A stretch of DNA of 64,000 nucleotides, taken from contig JADMXW010000021.1 in assembly GCA_015548865.1 (NCBI GenBank), positions 1 through 64,000 on the forward strand, read 5' to 3'. Below are positions 33,761 to 42,638 of this stretch, in pieces. How positions within the stretch are numbered: the stretch's first letter is position 1; every line of letters begins with the position of its first letter. The position numbers and the translations under genes are program-made. Under the pieces are notes generated by a model that was not told where the DNA came from, made no database searches, and saw only the letters and a program-made list of their open reading frames with translations. This DNA is from Serratia marcescens. Its GTDB lineage: Bacteria; Pseudomonadota; Gammaproteobacteria; Enterobacterales; Enterobacteriaceae.

Positions 33761-34882
33761 TCAGGTATAGTAATCAGACCATGGACCTCGCCTCCGCTCA
33801 TTTTCATGAAATGAAGTAAGCAGAGAAGAAATAAAGTTCAAAAGATGTTGACGACACGCTGGGTCAACGTACATTCTTTCAGGTGTTTTATTATAAATTC
33901 CTCGCAATGTCTGTATCACCGTTGCTCGTTGTTTTAGCAGCAAGTTCTGCATAAATTCATTATTAAAATTATAAAGAGAATCTTCAAACTTGTGGCTTTC
34001 GACAATACCGTTCAGATAGAGCATGACGATATCATGTTCATCCATTAGTTTAATTTCATTTTTTAAACTTTCACGAAACGATAGAGCAGAAAACTGCTCA
34101 TTTAATAATAAATCCAATGTGTGAATCGTTCTGGCATCAGATAATCTGTCACTTAATGGGCCAAACTCGTCAAAATGGATGCCGGGTTCAGTTGATTTCA
34201 TATCTGCAATAAGCGCATTCATTGTAAAGGCCAACAAACGCTTCCGGTTATGGCACCCATATTGTTCTATCCAATCCTGATAAATGAAACTGCCAGGCAG
34301 ATCCAACTCCAGAAAACGTAAGTAGCAAGCACGCAGCTCACGAGCAGACATACGTTGTTGGCCATCCATCTCGCTAAAGCGTTTTGCAAGACGACCAATA
34401 TTCATACCCGAACGCATTTTAGAACAATCAGCGAACTTTTCGAGATCGACAATCGCCTCTTTTATTTTTTTCTTTTGTAACGCAGAAAGTTGTCGGCTGA
34501 GCATCAGTTCGCGTAACGCCAACATCAAATCGCTATCATTTGGGAAAAGGCTTCTCCCATATTTCAGCAGTGCATCACTGTTCAACAACAGCTTAGAAAC
34601 TTGCTTAATCAAAGTATCATGCTTTTCATCGGCCTTCTCTTCCAACATAGAAGAGAGAAAGTCGTTCTCAACGTTGTCATTCCTGCGTCCCATCCGGCTG
34701 AAACGCCCAAATGTACTTAACACATCAGCAAATTCTTCAGCCGCATTGCTGATCTGCTCCTGCAAATTAATTGCAGGTAAGCGATCGCCATCATCATTGG
34801 CGGTCGTAGACATCCTCGCTGTACTGTCCTCCTCCCTGAAATCTATTCGCAGGAGGCTATTGCGTCCAAGAGGAGGAATCAC
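33761..34882 (-). CDS. invE: T3SS gatekeeper InvE (SctW)
   Basis: This 373-residue protein (InvE is 372) belongs to the SepL/YopN/InvE gatekeeper family, which holds back effectors until translocators are secreted. The family segment LMLALRELMLSRQLS (about 118-132) and helical repeats fit. It starts with GTG at 34882 preceded by AAGGAG six bases upstream. The resulting N-terminus (IPPLGRNSLLRI) parallels InvE, which begins MIPGTTSGISFSRI. It lies 10 bp after the secretin gene. Confidence 0.92.
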   Translation of the reverse strand: MIPPLGRNSLLRIDFREEDSTARMSTTANDDGDRLPAINLQEQISNAAEEFADVLSTFGRFSRMGRRNDNVENDFLSSMLEEKADEKHDTLIKQVSKLLLNSDALLKYGRSLFPNDSDLMLALRELMLSRQLSALQKKKIKEAIVDLEKFADCSKMRSGMNIGRLAKRFSEMDGQQRMSARELRACYLRFLELDLPGSFIYQDWIEQYGCHNRKRLLAFTMNALIADMKSTEPGIHFDEFGPLSDRLSDARTIHTLDLLLNEQFSALSFRESLKNEIKLMDEHDIVMLYLNGIVESHKFEDSLYNFNNEFMQNLLLKQRATVIQTLRGIYNKTPERMYVDPACRQHLLNFISSLLTSFHENERRRGPWSDYYT

Positions 34883-34892
34883 CGTACACTCC

Positions 34893-36668
34893 TTAACGTT
34901 TGTTCATAAATTGTCGCAACATGGAAACCGTTGACTGCAATGTTACTGTATCCTCACCGGCGACATTTCGCCCTAATACAGGGTTATTATTCCATCGTCC
35001 TTGCCAAGTTTCACCATACGCGAGTAATCGGGGTTGAATAAGAAATAGCCGTACCATGTTTCTATGAGTGGTGTAGGTGTAATCGAATAGCCTTCCCAAT
35101 AAAGGAATATCTTTCAGCAACGGGATCCCACCACCAAGTTGCTCATCCTGCTCTCGACTATAGCCACCAATCAATAAGCTGTATCCCATCGGAACGCGTG
35201 CAGTAGTACTGATTTGTGTATTGCTAACAACAGGTAGTGTTCCAATAGTTTCCGTGACTCCATTGTTTTGATTTATTTTTCCGTCTTGGATATTAAGTAT
35301 CATCTCTATTTCTTGACCTTGTTGTCCTAAACGCGGGGTAACACTGATCATGGTACCATAGGTCACTTTTTCTAATGATGAGTTACGTTCTCCGACCAAG
35401 CTAGTATAAAAGCTGCTGTTATTATCAAACAGCGCAGGGACATTTTCCTGGGTCAACAGTTCTGGTCGTGAAACTACTTGTGCATTACCCTTTTCTACCA
35501 GTGCACTCACTGTTGTTAAAAAATTCATACTAGTAGTTGGATTCAAGGCGCTCGTAGCACCATTGAAATTAATACCAACACTGCCTATATTTGCCTGTCC
35601 TCGCCAAGCCACACCCAATTTTTCCACATCATCTTTTGAGATATCAATAATCCATAATGATAATTGGATTTGCTGTTTAGCAATATCAATAGCTCTGACT
35701 AAATCTTCAATAAATGCGACCTGTCTTTCAGTTCCCTGAATGAGTAAACTGTTTGTATCCGTATAAGCAACAATATTAATTCCCCCTCCGTCTAAACCAT
35801 TAAACATATCATCCTGACGTGTTCTTGGAGTAGAGCTAAGATCAGATAAGGGAAGTAAATCACCCACTCGCCGGACATATCCTCCCTCGCGTGCATTTCT
35901 TATCTCGTTTTCGGTTGTAGTGGGTATACCGGATAACGTTATATTAGCACGACTGTAATTCTGCCCCTTATTGAGCAATTGATTTAATACTGTTGCAACA
36001 CCGGGAATAGTAACTGGAGAATCTCGCAATGAAAATGCACGATCGTTAACAAAAACATTTTTGAGTTCTATAACCCTAACAACACTTTCCCCTGCCCCTG
36101 GTTGAGAATAAGTACTATCAATATACTTCGCTGCAGCTGCCACTAACTCAACATAAACCGGTGGTCCCGATAAATAAAATGATCCTGACCCTCCATGCGA
36201 TCGTGGAGGGAAGCGAGAGTCATATAGTCCTGTCGCTTGTAAGTATGCTTCCAGACGGTTAAATGGAGCATAAGCCAATTTTATTACACGACTTTGTATT
36301 TCATTTACATCGTAAACATAAATAGAGCTACCATCGTCATACCAGAGCAGTGCTGTACGTGCTGACAATGCATTTAACAACTGTCGTGGATTCGTCAAAT
36401 CAAAATTACCCGAAATGCGTTTTTTTGCCGCTTCTGTACTGACAATAATAGGTTTTTCCAGCACACCACCAAGGACGTAAAAAAGTTGTTGTACACTATT
36501 GTTATTAGCAACATAAGTTGTTGTGCCATCTGCTGAAAAAGCATCCCTGCTATTCAGTTCATCGCTCATTATCTCCGTATTTACGGACATAGCTCCCGAC
36601 ACGGGAAAAACGATGCTTATTCCAACAAAAAACAGTGCATAAAAATCTATTTTACCCATTCTATTCAT
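34893..36668 (-). CDS. invG: T3SS outer-membrane secretin InvG (SctC)
   Basis: This 591-residue protein (InvG is 562) has a signal-peptide-like N-terminus (MGKIDFYALFFVGISIVFPVSGA), N0/N1/N3 ring domains and the C-terminal secretin core. The core shows VSRPELLTQENVPALFDNNSSFY, MISVTPRL and YSLLIGGYSREQ. The start at 36668 is set by GGAAGG eight bases upstream. The longer open frame overlaps invF out of frame. It overlaps the invF stop by 8 bp. The usual pilotin gene invH is not found beside it, so outer-membrane targeting must use another factor or none. Confidence 0.95.
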   Translation of the reverse strand: MNRMGKIDFYALFFVGISIVFPVSGAMSVNTEIMSDELNSRDAFSADGTTTYVANNNSVQQLFYVLGGVLEKPIIVSTEAAKKRISGNFDLTNPRQLLNALSARTALLWYDDGSSIYVYDVNEIQSRVIKLAYAPFNRLEAYLQATGLYDSRFPPRSHGGSGSFYLSGPPVYVELVAAAAKYIDSTYSQPGAGESVVRVIELKNVFVNDRAFSLRDSPVTIPGVATVLNQLLNKGQNYSRANITLSGIPTTTENEIRNAREGGYVRRVGDLLPLSDLSSTPRTRQDDMFNGLDGGGINIVAYTDTNSLLIQGTERQVAFIEDLVRAIDIAKQQIQLSLWIIDISKDDVEKLGVAWRGQANIGSVGINFNGATSALNPTTSMNFLTTVSALVEKGNAQVVSRPELLTQENVPALFDNNSSFYTSLVGERNSSLEKVTYGTMISVTPRLGQQGQEIEMILNIQDGKINQNNGVTETIGTLPVVSNTQISTTARVPMGYSLLIGGYSREQDEQLGGGIPLLKDIPLLGRLFDYTYTTHRNMVRLFLIQPRLLAYGETWQGRWNNNPVLGRNVAGEDTVTLQSTVSMLRQFMNKR

Positions 36669-37530
36669 TAAGAAAGCCTTCCAAATTCTTGAACTCCCTA
36701 GGGGTAATACCAAAAAGTGTTTTAATTTCAGTAGAAAAATGAGATGATGATGCATAGCCATTATTCCAGGCAACGGTAGCAATAGATTCATCATTTTCAA
36801 TTAACTGTAATGCACTGTAAGCTGCACGCCACATTCTGAGTTGTTTCTTAGGTCCACAGGTAAAAGCGTTATAACAAAGTTTTCTAAAATAGGATTCAGA
36901 AACGCCATACTCTTTACATGAGTTGTAGAGTTTATGAGATTTCATACTTTTACTGTTATCAAGAACTTGATCCAATAAAAACTGAGCAACCCAATAGCTT
37001 TCAATACCACGAATGAAATGACACAGTTTATTTATTACATCCGTATCACTGATAAAATCACGGCAAAACACTAAATCCATAAAACTCATTTGAGCATTGT
37101 CAATAACTGCGCAGAAGCTCTTTTCTGTTTCAAATAGAACTTTATGTTGTAATGGTGCAGCGCTGGCTCCCCATAATCGGGATGACTCTTTGAATCGATA
37201 CTCTGTGAAAGCTAAAAAGGTCGCTAATTGCGTAATCAAAGATCTTCCAACCAACCATTCCCCATGTAACGATAACTCAATATCACTATTTGATACCAGT
37301 ACCGCAGATTGCTCCCCTGCAAAAGTTAACTTTTCTCGGCCATTCATTATTGAGAAAGTAAATGATGACTCAGGTGTTAATGGCCTGATAAAGAATAATG
37401 AATCACTGACTTTTAATATTTCATCAGTAATTACTGAGTCTTCAACCATAGCATTATACCCGGGGTTGTACTTACAATTCGGAAAGCTGGTATTAGTAGC
37501 GATACTCTTATTCTGAAGTTCTCTAGACAT
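36661..37530 (-). CDS. invF: AraC-family T3SS regulator InvF
   Basis: This 289-residue protein has a C-terminal AraC-type double helix-turn-helix (about 190-289) with YGVSESYFRKLCYNAF and the conserved WNNGYASSSHFSTEIKTLFGITPREF. The N-terminal domain is longer than in Salmonella InvF (216 or 249) and has no obvious ligand motif. It is the first gene of the inv-spa arm, as in SPI-1. InvF with SicA activates the sip/effector genes there. The start at 37530 is chosen for AGAGG five bases upstream. A HilD-like role cannot be excluded, but position favours InvF. Confidence 0.88.
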   Translation of the reverse strand: MSRELQNKSIATNTSFPNCKYNPGYNAMVEDSVITDEILKVSDSLFFIRPLTPESSFTFSIMNGREKLTFAGEQSAVLVSNSDIELSLHGEWLVGRSLITQLATFLAFTEYRFKESSRLWGASAAPLQHKVLFETEKSFCAVIDNAQMSFMDLVFCRDFISDTDVINKLCHFIRGIESYWVAQFLLDQVLDNSKSMKSHKLYNSCKEYGVSESYFRKLCYNAFTCGPKKQLRMWRAAYSALQLIENDESIATVAWNNGYASSSHFSTEIKTLFGITPREFKNLEGFLNE

Positions 37531-38204
37531 AGTGACCTCTGTATAATTCGCATGACATTTATAGACAATTGCGTCAGCCATACTGAACTGCGCAGCTCAT
37601 ACGCTCTAGAATAATAGTTAACTCACGACAGCAATGCAGTGCGATACATAGAGCGAGAATATTCACTAAAAAACAACAGGTCAAGCCACATCAAAAAATG
37701 TAAAAATAAATTAATCAAGATAAAATAAATATCACAAAAATATCATAAATAATTTTTTATGAATAAAGGAATAATGCCATTAACCTACAAACTCATGAAA
37801 TGTCACGTTTAGTAATTTCAGATTAAAGGCAAGCATAACAAACTGATAACAAAGAAAATAAAAACTCATAAAAATGCATACAAAGAGTGAGTGACACATT
37901 TAAAGCATCACAACAAAATATAACAAACAATAAAAATATCACAAAAAACTCAACACCGTTCCATTGCCATATCTGATTATATCGATATTATTGGCCTACG
38001 TTTTTTCAAGCGTACTCTTAATACATCACTATAAATAAACTCATAACAAGAGGAATATAAAGAAAAACAATTATAAAAAACACCTCCACTCATCAAAAGT
38101 CATCAATGTAATTATATATAACATTGTTTTTGTGCATGAAGATTAAGGCAACCTTTAGAGTTGTCGCTAATCAAATTAGTAAGTAAACTATTTAGGGTAG
38201 CCAT
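37531..38204. other. A+T-rich divergent promoter region between invF and prgH
   Basis: No gene. This very A+T-rich 674-bp gap separates the two divergent T3SS arms and must carry both main promoters. Long A and T runs (for example 37660-37760 and 37850-37960) are the kind of DNA silenced by H-NS. No clear HilA or HilD box could be recognised by eye. Confidence 0.6.
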
Positions 38205-39461
38205 ATGGGTAAACAATACATTGATGATGAAGTTGTTTCTAGCAAAGATAGTTTTACATTAAAAATTCTTTTTGGCCCCATGTTCGGTTGTGAGCTTTGT
38301 CTACCTGCTGATGACTATTTCTTTAACATCCACCCAGGAATAAAACAAAACAATACATATCATGAAATGCGGCAAGAAGTCGCAAACACGGCATCTTACA
38401 CATGCAAAACCTTATATATACCTTGCGATACGAACTCACCTAATTTACTTCTCAATTTATCTAAAAAATCGGAAATTGATGGTGGCAATGGATATGATAT
38501 TGATATACTTGATCCAGATGGATCAACATCAGAATGCATTGAAGAGAATGTTATTTTTCAACATAAAAATATACGACTTGCACTAAAAAAACATGACAAC
38601 CAATGGTCCGAAGAAATATCAAGCTGTAATTGGCCTGAAATCAGTCAATCATCTTATTTATCTGAAGCATCAGTTAAAAAAGAAAAAATAAAGAAATCCA
38701 ATATTTTTCTGTATTACTTTTTAACAATAACAATTATTATTTTCGGCCTTGTTTTTTGGTATAAATATTCTCAACAGTATAACAATGTAGCTTCGCTAAA
38801 TGCCGTCCTTTCCGGTTCACCAGCGCCACTGAAGATAGTAAAAAATGATAATAATATTTATGTTTTTGGCGATGGATATCAAGAGATTGCATGGCTGCAT
38901 GAAGTGCTCTACAAACTAAATGAGGTAAACAATGTTACACCTGTTTGGACACAAAAAACACGAAAAGAAGTTATAAAAAAATTGCATAGTAAGGGATTTC
39001 CTGCTTTGCAGGTAGATTTAACCGCACCTGAATTTCCTCAACTGTACACATACCGGAAACTTGATCGTGAACAAGAGGCATCGTTAAAAAAACAGGTACA
39101 CCTAGCACTACCTTATGCAAAACGTATTGATATCTTTTTTAAGGATAAAGAATCTTTAGTCAAAGACGCTCAGCACGGACTTGATCGTATTCAAATCCCT
39201 TATCTTCGAGTCACTACTGGCACTGGCTATGCGTTGATTATAAGAGATGAACTTAGCGACAGTGAAATAAATTCACTAAATAGTTTCATCACTGATTTTT
39301 ATAATCAATGGGGGGATCAGACTGTTAATTTTTTAATAAATATGAATGAGAACGCACTGAAAGATAAATCATATCTCAATGCAAAAGAGGGATATGTTTT
39401 TATATCCTCTCAGCATTGGTATTTTCCACACAACACAAGAGGCATAAATTATGAGCGGTGA
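38205..39461 (+). CDS. prgH: T3SS inner-membrane ring protein PrgH (SctD)
   Basis: This 418-residue bitopic protein (PrgH is 392) has an N-terminal cytoplasmic FHA-like domain (about 15-130), one membrane segment (NIFLYYFLTITIIIFGLVFW, 166-185) and a periplasmic ring domain (about 200-400). With PrgK it forms the inner-membrane rings of the basal body. First gene of the plus-strand structural operon. It overlaps prgI by 11 bp. Confidence 0.93.
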   Translation: MGKQYIDDEVVSSKDSFTLKILFGPMFGCELCLPADDYFFNIHPGIKQNNTYHEMRQEVANTASYTCKTLYIPCDTNSPNLLLNLSKKSEIDGGNGYDIDILDPDGSTSECIEENVIFQHKNIRLALKKHDNQWSEEISSCNWPEISQSSYLSEASVKKEKIKKSNIFLYYFLTITIIIFGLVFWYKYSQQYNNVASLNAVLSGSPAPLKIVKNDNNIYVFGDGYQEIAWLHEVLYKLNEVNNVTPVWTQKTRKEVIKKLHSKGFPALQVDLTAPEFPQLYTYRKLDREQEASLKKQVHLALPYAKRIDIFFKDKESLVKDAQHGLDRIQIPYLRVTTGTGYALIIRDELSDSEINSLNSFITDFYNQWGDQTVNFLINMNENALKDKSYLNAKEGYVFISSQHWYFPHNTRGINYER

Positions 39462-39735
39462 TACTATTACTACTACTCCTCCTGCTAGAGAACCTGTATT
39501 CGATCCAAATAGTTTTCTCGATGGCATGGCTGGTAATTTTGAGACTAATGCACAAACATTGATAAATAATTTAAACACTGCGAAAGCTGAACTCGTTAAG
39601 GATCCATCAAATCCCGCAGTTTTGGCAGAGTATCAAGCAAAACTTCAGGCATACACGCTTTTCAGAAATGCTCAAACAAGTACTGTCAAGGCTTATAAAG
39701 ATATTAGTGCGGCCATTATACAGAACTTCCGTTAA
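39451..39735 (+). CDS. prgI: T3SS needle filament protein PrgI (SctF)
   Basis: This 94-residue helical-hairpin needle subunit is somewhat longer than Salmonella PrgI (80) because of a Pro/Thr-rich N-terminus. The loop between the two helices has the family KDPSNPAVLAEYQAKLQ pattern, and the C-terminus IIQNFR corresponds to the conserved end of needle proteins. It polymerises into the external needle. A 116-bp palindromic element separates it from prgJ. Confidence 0.93.
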   Translation: MSGDTITTTPPAREPVFDPNSFLDGMAGNFETNAQTLINNLNTAKAELVKDPSNPAVLAEYQAKLQAYTLFRNAQTSTVKAYKDISAAIIQNFR

Positions 39736-39757
39736 GAGAATATTCATTATCTATTCA

Positions 39758-39873
39758 GAGCCTATCCCTGTAGATATAATTAGCGCAGCCGGTCTAGGCA
39801 AGAATTGCACTCAGAACGCCGAGTGCGCTCGGAGCTAAAGCAATAAGCAAGGTGGTCCTAATGGGATAGGCTC
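39758..39873. repeat. 116-bp palindromic element between prgI and prgJ
   Basis: The element is bounded by perfect 11-bp inverted repeats, GAGCCTATCCC (39758-39768) and GGGATAGGCTC (39863-39873). The interior is also partly self-complementary: an inner hairpin GCACTC/GAGTGC and imperfect pairing of AGGCAAGAATTGC with GCAATAAGCAAGG. It would fold into one long RNA hairpin inside the operon transcript. It looks like a non-autonomous palindromic repeat that could also tune prgI over prgJ expression. Confidence 0.75.
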
Positions 39874-39902
39874 ATACCTTTTTTTACTTTGGAGGAAATT
39901 AC

Positions 39903-40226
39903 ATGGTACAGACAAATAAAACATTGCTTGAATTGACACATCTCACGCCAAAAGAGAATTATGTGGAAGACCCTGCATCGACTCGTGTCCACGATCAAAC
40001 ATTCAGCATGCTGGTATCCAATACATTTAAACAAATGAGTGAAACTGATGAACAATTTAAACTTGCAATTAATACCTTAAGCAACTCACCGCACTTTACT
40101 AGCAATCCAGAGGCATTATTGCAGCTACAAAGTTATCTTGGGGAATACAGTAACTACGTTTCATTAATCAGTACATTGGCCCGAAAAGGCGTTAGCGCCA
40201 TAGAAACCTTGGAAAAAGCACAATAA
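39903..40226 (+). CDS. prgJ: T3SS inner-rod protein PrgJ (SctI)
   Basis: This 107-residue protein is close to PrgJ (101) in size. The C-terminal helical half, with NPEALLQLQSYLGEYSNYVSLISTLARKGVSAIETL, matches the rod/needle-type hydrophobic pattern. It connects the needle to the export gate in the basal body. The start has GGAGGAAATTAC immediately before it, a strong ribosome binding site. Overlaps prgK by one base. Confidence 0.92.
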   Translation: MVQTNKTLLELTHLTPKENYVEDPASTRVHDQTFSMLVSNTFKQMSETDEQFKLAINTLSNSPHFTSNPEALLQLQSYLGEYSNYVSLISTLARKGVSAIETLEKAQ

Positions 40227-40996
40227 TGTTTAGAATACGTGCCAAAGCGATATTAACAGTATTACTCGCCATGTTACTCATGGCGTGTAATGAGAATAAC
40301 TTACTTGAAAATTTGACACAGCAACAAGCAAATCAAGTGTTGGCTATTTTGCAACAGTATGATATTTCTGCCCACAAACAGGGCGGAGGGAAAGCGGGTT
40401 ACACTATCGCAGTTAACCGTGCAGAGGCCACTGCTGCATTATCAATTATCAATCTTTATCAATTACCATGGTCAGCCGATATACAAATTGGACAGGCCTT
40501 CCCCGAGAGTGCGCTGGTTGCCTCACCCAATGCGGAGCAGGCCAGAGTGATATCACTGCAAGAACAACGCCTCGAACAATCATTACGTATTATTGGCCAG
40601 GTTGTGAATGCAAAAGTCCACATCAGTTACCCCGTGTTTAGTAATGATAGTGCCAACAAACTTAGCAACGATCATGTTGGTGTGATTATTACTCATAAGG
40701 GAAATATTGATGAAAGTGTGTTCATTTCACAAATAAAATCATTAATAAAAAATAGTCTTAGCAATATTCGCTATGAAAATATTTCCGTTGTGCTTTTCTC
40801 AGCACCCTCAATTCAATATGTTTCTCCCACCAAGGTTCGTTCTGCTGAGTTCACTGTTTGGCAAGGTGGATTGATTGTTGTTGTATTTGCAGCACTGCTG
40901 ATCGGAATTTATTTCATCATCAGAATGATGCGTCTTACATCATCCTCCAACAATACAACCACAACGATGACGCCAGATAAGGAGCCAACAGCATGA
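40226..40996 (+). CDS. prgK: T3SS inner-membrane ring lipoprotein PrgK (SctJ)
   Basis: This 256-residue protein (PrgK is 252) has a lipoprotein signal with lipobox LLMAC (Cys21), then two periplasmic ring-building domains. A C-terminal membrane segment follows (VWQGGLIVVVFAALLIGIYFII, about 210-231). The family stretch ATAALSIINLYQLP and the EQARVISLQEQRLEQSLRII helix are clear. It forms the inner ring with PrgH. Confidence 0.95.
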   Translation: MFRIRAKAILTVLLAMLLMACNENNLLENLTQQQANQVLAILQQYDISAHKQGGGKAGYTIAVNRAEATAALSIINLYQLPWSADIQIGQAFPESALVASPNAEQARVISLQEQRLEQSLRIIGQVVNAKVHISYPVFSNDSANKLSNDHVGVIITHKGNIDESVFISQIKSLIKNSLSNIRYENISVVLFSAPSIQYVSPTKVRSAEFTVWQGGLIVVVFAALLIGIYFIIRMMRLTSSSNNTTTTMTPDKEPTA

Positions 40997-41562
40997 ACAT
41001 CTGCCCCGAACAGCTCTTTCGGCTGCTATATCATCCCGTTGCCTATACCCATTGCTCTCATCTGCCCCATACCTGGCGCACTGACGAGCAGACTAATGCG
41101 CTATTACTGAATTACTGGCTTCATACACATTATCAACTTGCTCATCTACCTGAAACTTGGGTCGCCTCAGACCCATTAATAATAGCAATAATACAGCAGT
41201 GGTATCGTTTGCCGAATATCTCACATTTATTAGGGGGTTATCTGCTAAAATCCTCAATGCTTAATACAAGCTCGACGCTGTTTTCTGATCCGCAGTTACT
41301 GACTTTTATTGCTCTACCAATGGTTCATCAGGCTGATATTGCCATACAGAAGCATGGAAAACATACAACGCAGGCATGTGGAGCTGCATTCATTCTAAGC
41401 CAATGCAATTCTATGCCACAGGCGCTGCACCAGCGATTTATGCTGCTATTCCCCGCCGATATTGTACTCCCCAAAATGCAAGCACCACGAACACCTGATC
41501 ATATCAACCTATTTAATATGGCCACTCATTATGCGAACTGTTTCCCTGGCAGAGCTGCCTGA
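40993..41562 (+). CDS. orgA: T3SS accessory sorting-platform protein OrgA (SctK)
   Basis: This 189-residue cytoplasmic protein (OrgA is 199) has the SctK-type N-terminus (ICPEQLFRLLYHPVAYTH) and a HLLGGYLLKSSML segment. SctK links the inner ring to the SpaO pods. It overlaps prgK by 4 bp and orgB by 32 bp, as compact as in SPI-1. Confidence 0.87.
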   Translation: MNICPEQLFRLLYHPVAYTHCSHLPHTWRTDEQTNALLLNYWLHTHYQLAHLPETWVASDPLIIAIIQQWYRLPNISHLLGGYLLKSSMLNTSSTLFSDPQLLTFIALPMVHQADIAIQKHGKHTTQACGAAFILSQCNSMPQALHQRFMLLFPADIVLPKMQAPRTPDHINLFNMATHYANCFPGRAA

Positions 41563-42193
41563 AAATTATCGAGATCAAGTACTTATCAAGGCAGATATGC
41601 GTAAACGACACCACCGTTCGCAGGATGCCATTGAGCACACCTTGCGTCGCTGTAAAGAGATTCACGACGAGCAGAACCGAGTATCAGCAGAGGTGAAAAA
41701 GCAGAAAGAAAGGGAGGGCTTTTCCATTGGCTTTCATCTTTTTTTCACGACAATACTCTCCACATTAAATTCGTATGAAGCGTTGCAAAGTGAGCGCAGG
41801 TCGGAACAACGCCGACATTTACAGGAGGCATTAACTCACACACTACATGACCCTGTCATCGTTGAATACGTAATTAAGCAGCTACATGAATGTTGCAACT
41901 TCAGTGAAACATTGACACTCATCTTGCCAGATGGACTTTCGCTGCCGACCCAGTTACCGCATATGACGTGTTTAACGACCCAAGAGAACCACATCACTCT
42001 TCAGTGTGGTACGTGTGCGCTACGTTTTCCCATTGAATCACTTTGCCAGCAGTGGATGACACAGGCAGATAATAAAATGCACGATGTCACACACCAACTG
42101 AATGCACTAATACCCGCAACCCTACAAGACATAATAAAAACACTGCAACAAGTGACATTAACTTCTATAGAAGCATCCACCGAGGATAATTGA
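41531..42193 (+). CDS. orgB: T3SS ATPase regulator OrgB (SctL)
   Basis: This 220-residue protein (OrgB is 226) has a charged N-terminal helix (KADMRKRHHRSQDAIEHTLRR) and a C-terminal FliH/SctL-like domain with LQEALTHTLHDPVIVEYVIKQL. It forms the spokes joining InvC to SpaO. The start at 41531 (MRTVSLAELPENYRD) is chosen because the longer reading lies wholly inside orgA and is not family-like. Confidence 0.87.
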   Translation: MRTVSLAELPENYRDQVLIKADMRKRHHRSQDAIEHTLRRCKEIHDEQNRVSAEVKKQKEREGFSIGFHLFFTTILSTLNSYEALQSERRSEQRRHLQEALTHTLHDPVIVEYVIKQLHECCNFSETLTLILPDGLSLPTQLPHMTCLTTQENHITLQCGTCALRFPIESLCQQWMTQADNKMHDVTHQLNALIPATLQDIIKTLQQVTLTSIEASTEDN

Positions 42194-42567
42194 TGATACC
42201 ACGCACCGATAACCACGATGTTTATGTGACTTCGAATAATAATACGACAGATGTAGAAAATGATGAATTTGAGGCCAAAGTTTTACATTACCTTAAAATT
42301 AACCATCCTACAGAAAACCTGAATACCTTACTAGAAAAGCTGAAAATGCTTTCGCCAAACGTTCCCTTGACGCTGGCAGTAATCAATAAAGCGGTGAACG
42401 TAGCCAACGAAAAAATGCGGAATGATCCCAAACATAAGGAATATGCCGATAAAATTCTCTGTAAAAAATCGATGCAACTTACCGGTACAAATGTTCTTTA
42501 TACAAACATGATGTATGAAATATTTTTCCCTACGGATGACGACAAATCTGAAATTGAAAAATGGTAG
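42193..42567 (+). CDS. orgC: OrgC-like T3SS protein
   Basis: This 124-residue protein has no strong motif. It begins MIPRTDN, similar to the MIPGT start of Salmonella OrgC, and occupies the orgC position directly after orgB (ATG shares the last base of the orgB stop). OrgC is secreted and promotes needle assembly in Salmonella. The C-terminal part (about 70-124) is helical and basic. The call rests mainly on position and the shared N-terminus. A different small secreted protein is possible. Confidence 0.65.
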   Translation: MIPRTDNHDVYVTSNNNTTDVENDEFEAKVLHYLKINHPTENLNTLLEKLKMLSPNVPLTLAVINKAVNVANEKMRNDPKHKEYADKILCKKSMQLTGTNVLYTNMMYEIFFPTDDDKSEIEKW

Positions 42568-42606
42568 AAAACAGTTAATTTTAATAATTCAAATAGATAC
42601 AACAAA

Positions 42607-42625
42607 CGCCACCATTCAATGGTGG
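42607..42625. terminator. hairpin at the end of the prg-org operon
   Basis: GCCACCATT-C-AATGGTGGC is a perfect 9-bp stem in the gap between orgC and the convergent regulator gene. No U-tract follows, so termination is likely but not certain. A second stem (TGCTCA/TGAGCA, 42635-42650) overlaps the regulator's last codons. Confidence 0.5.
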
Positions 42626-42638
42626 CCAAATATGATGC

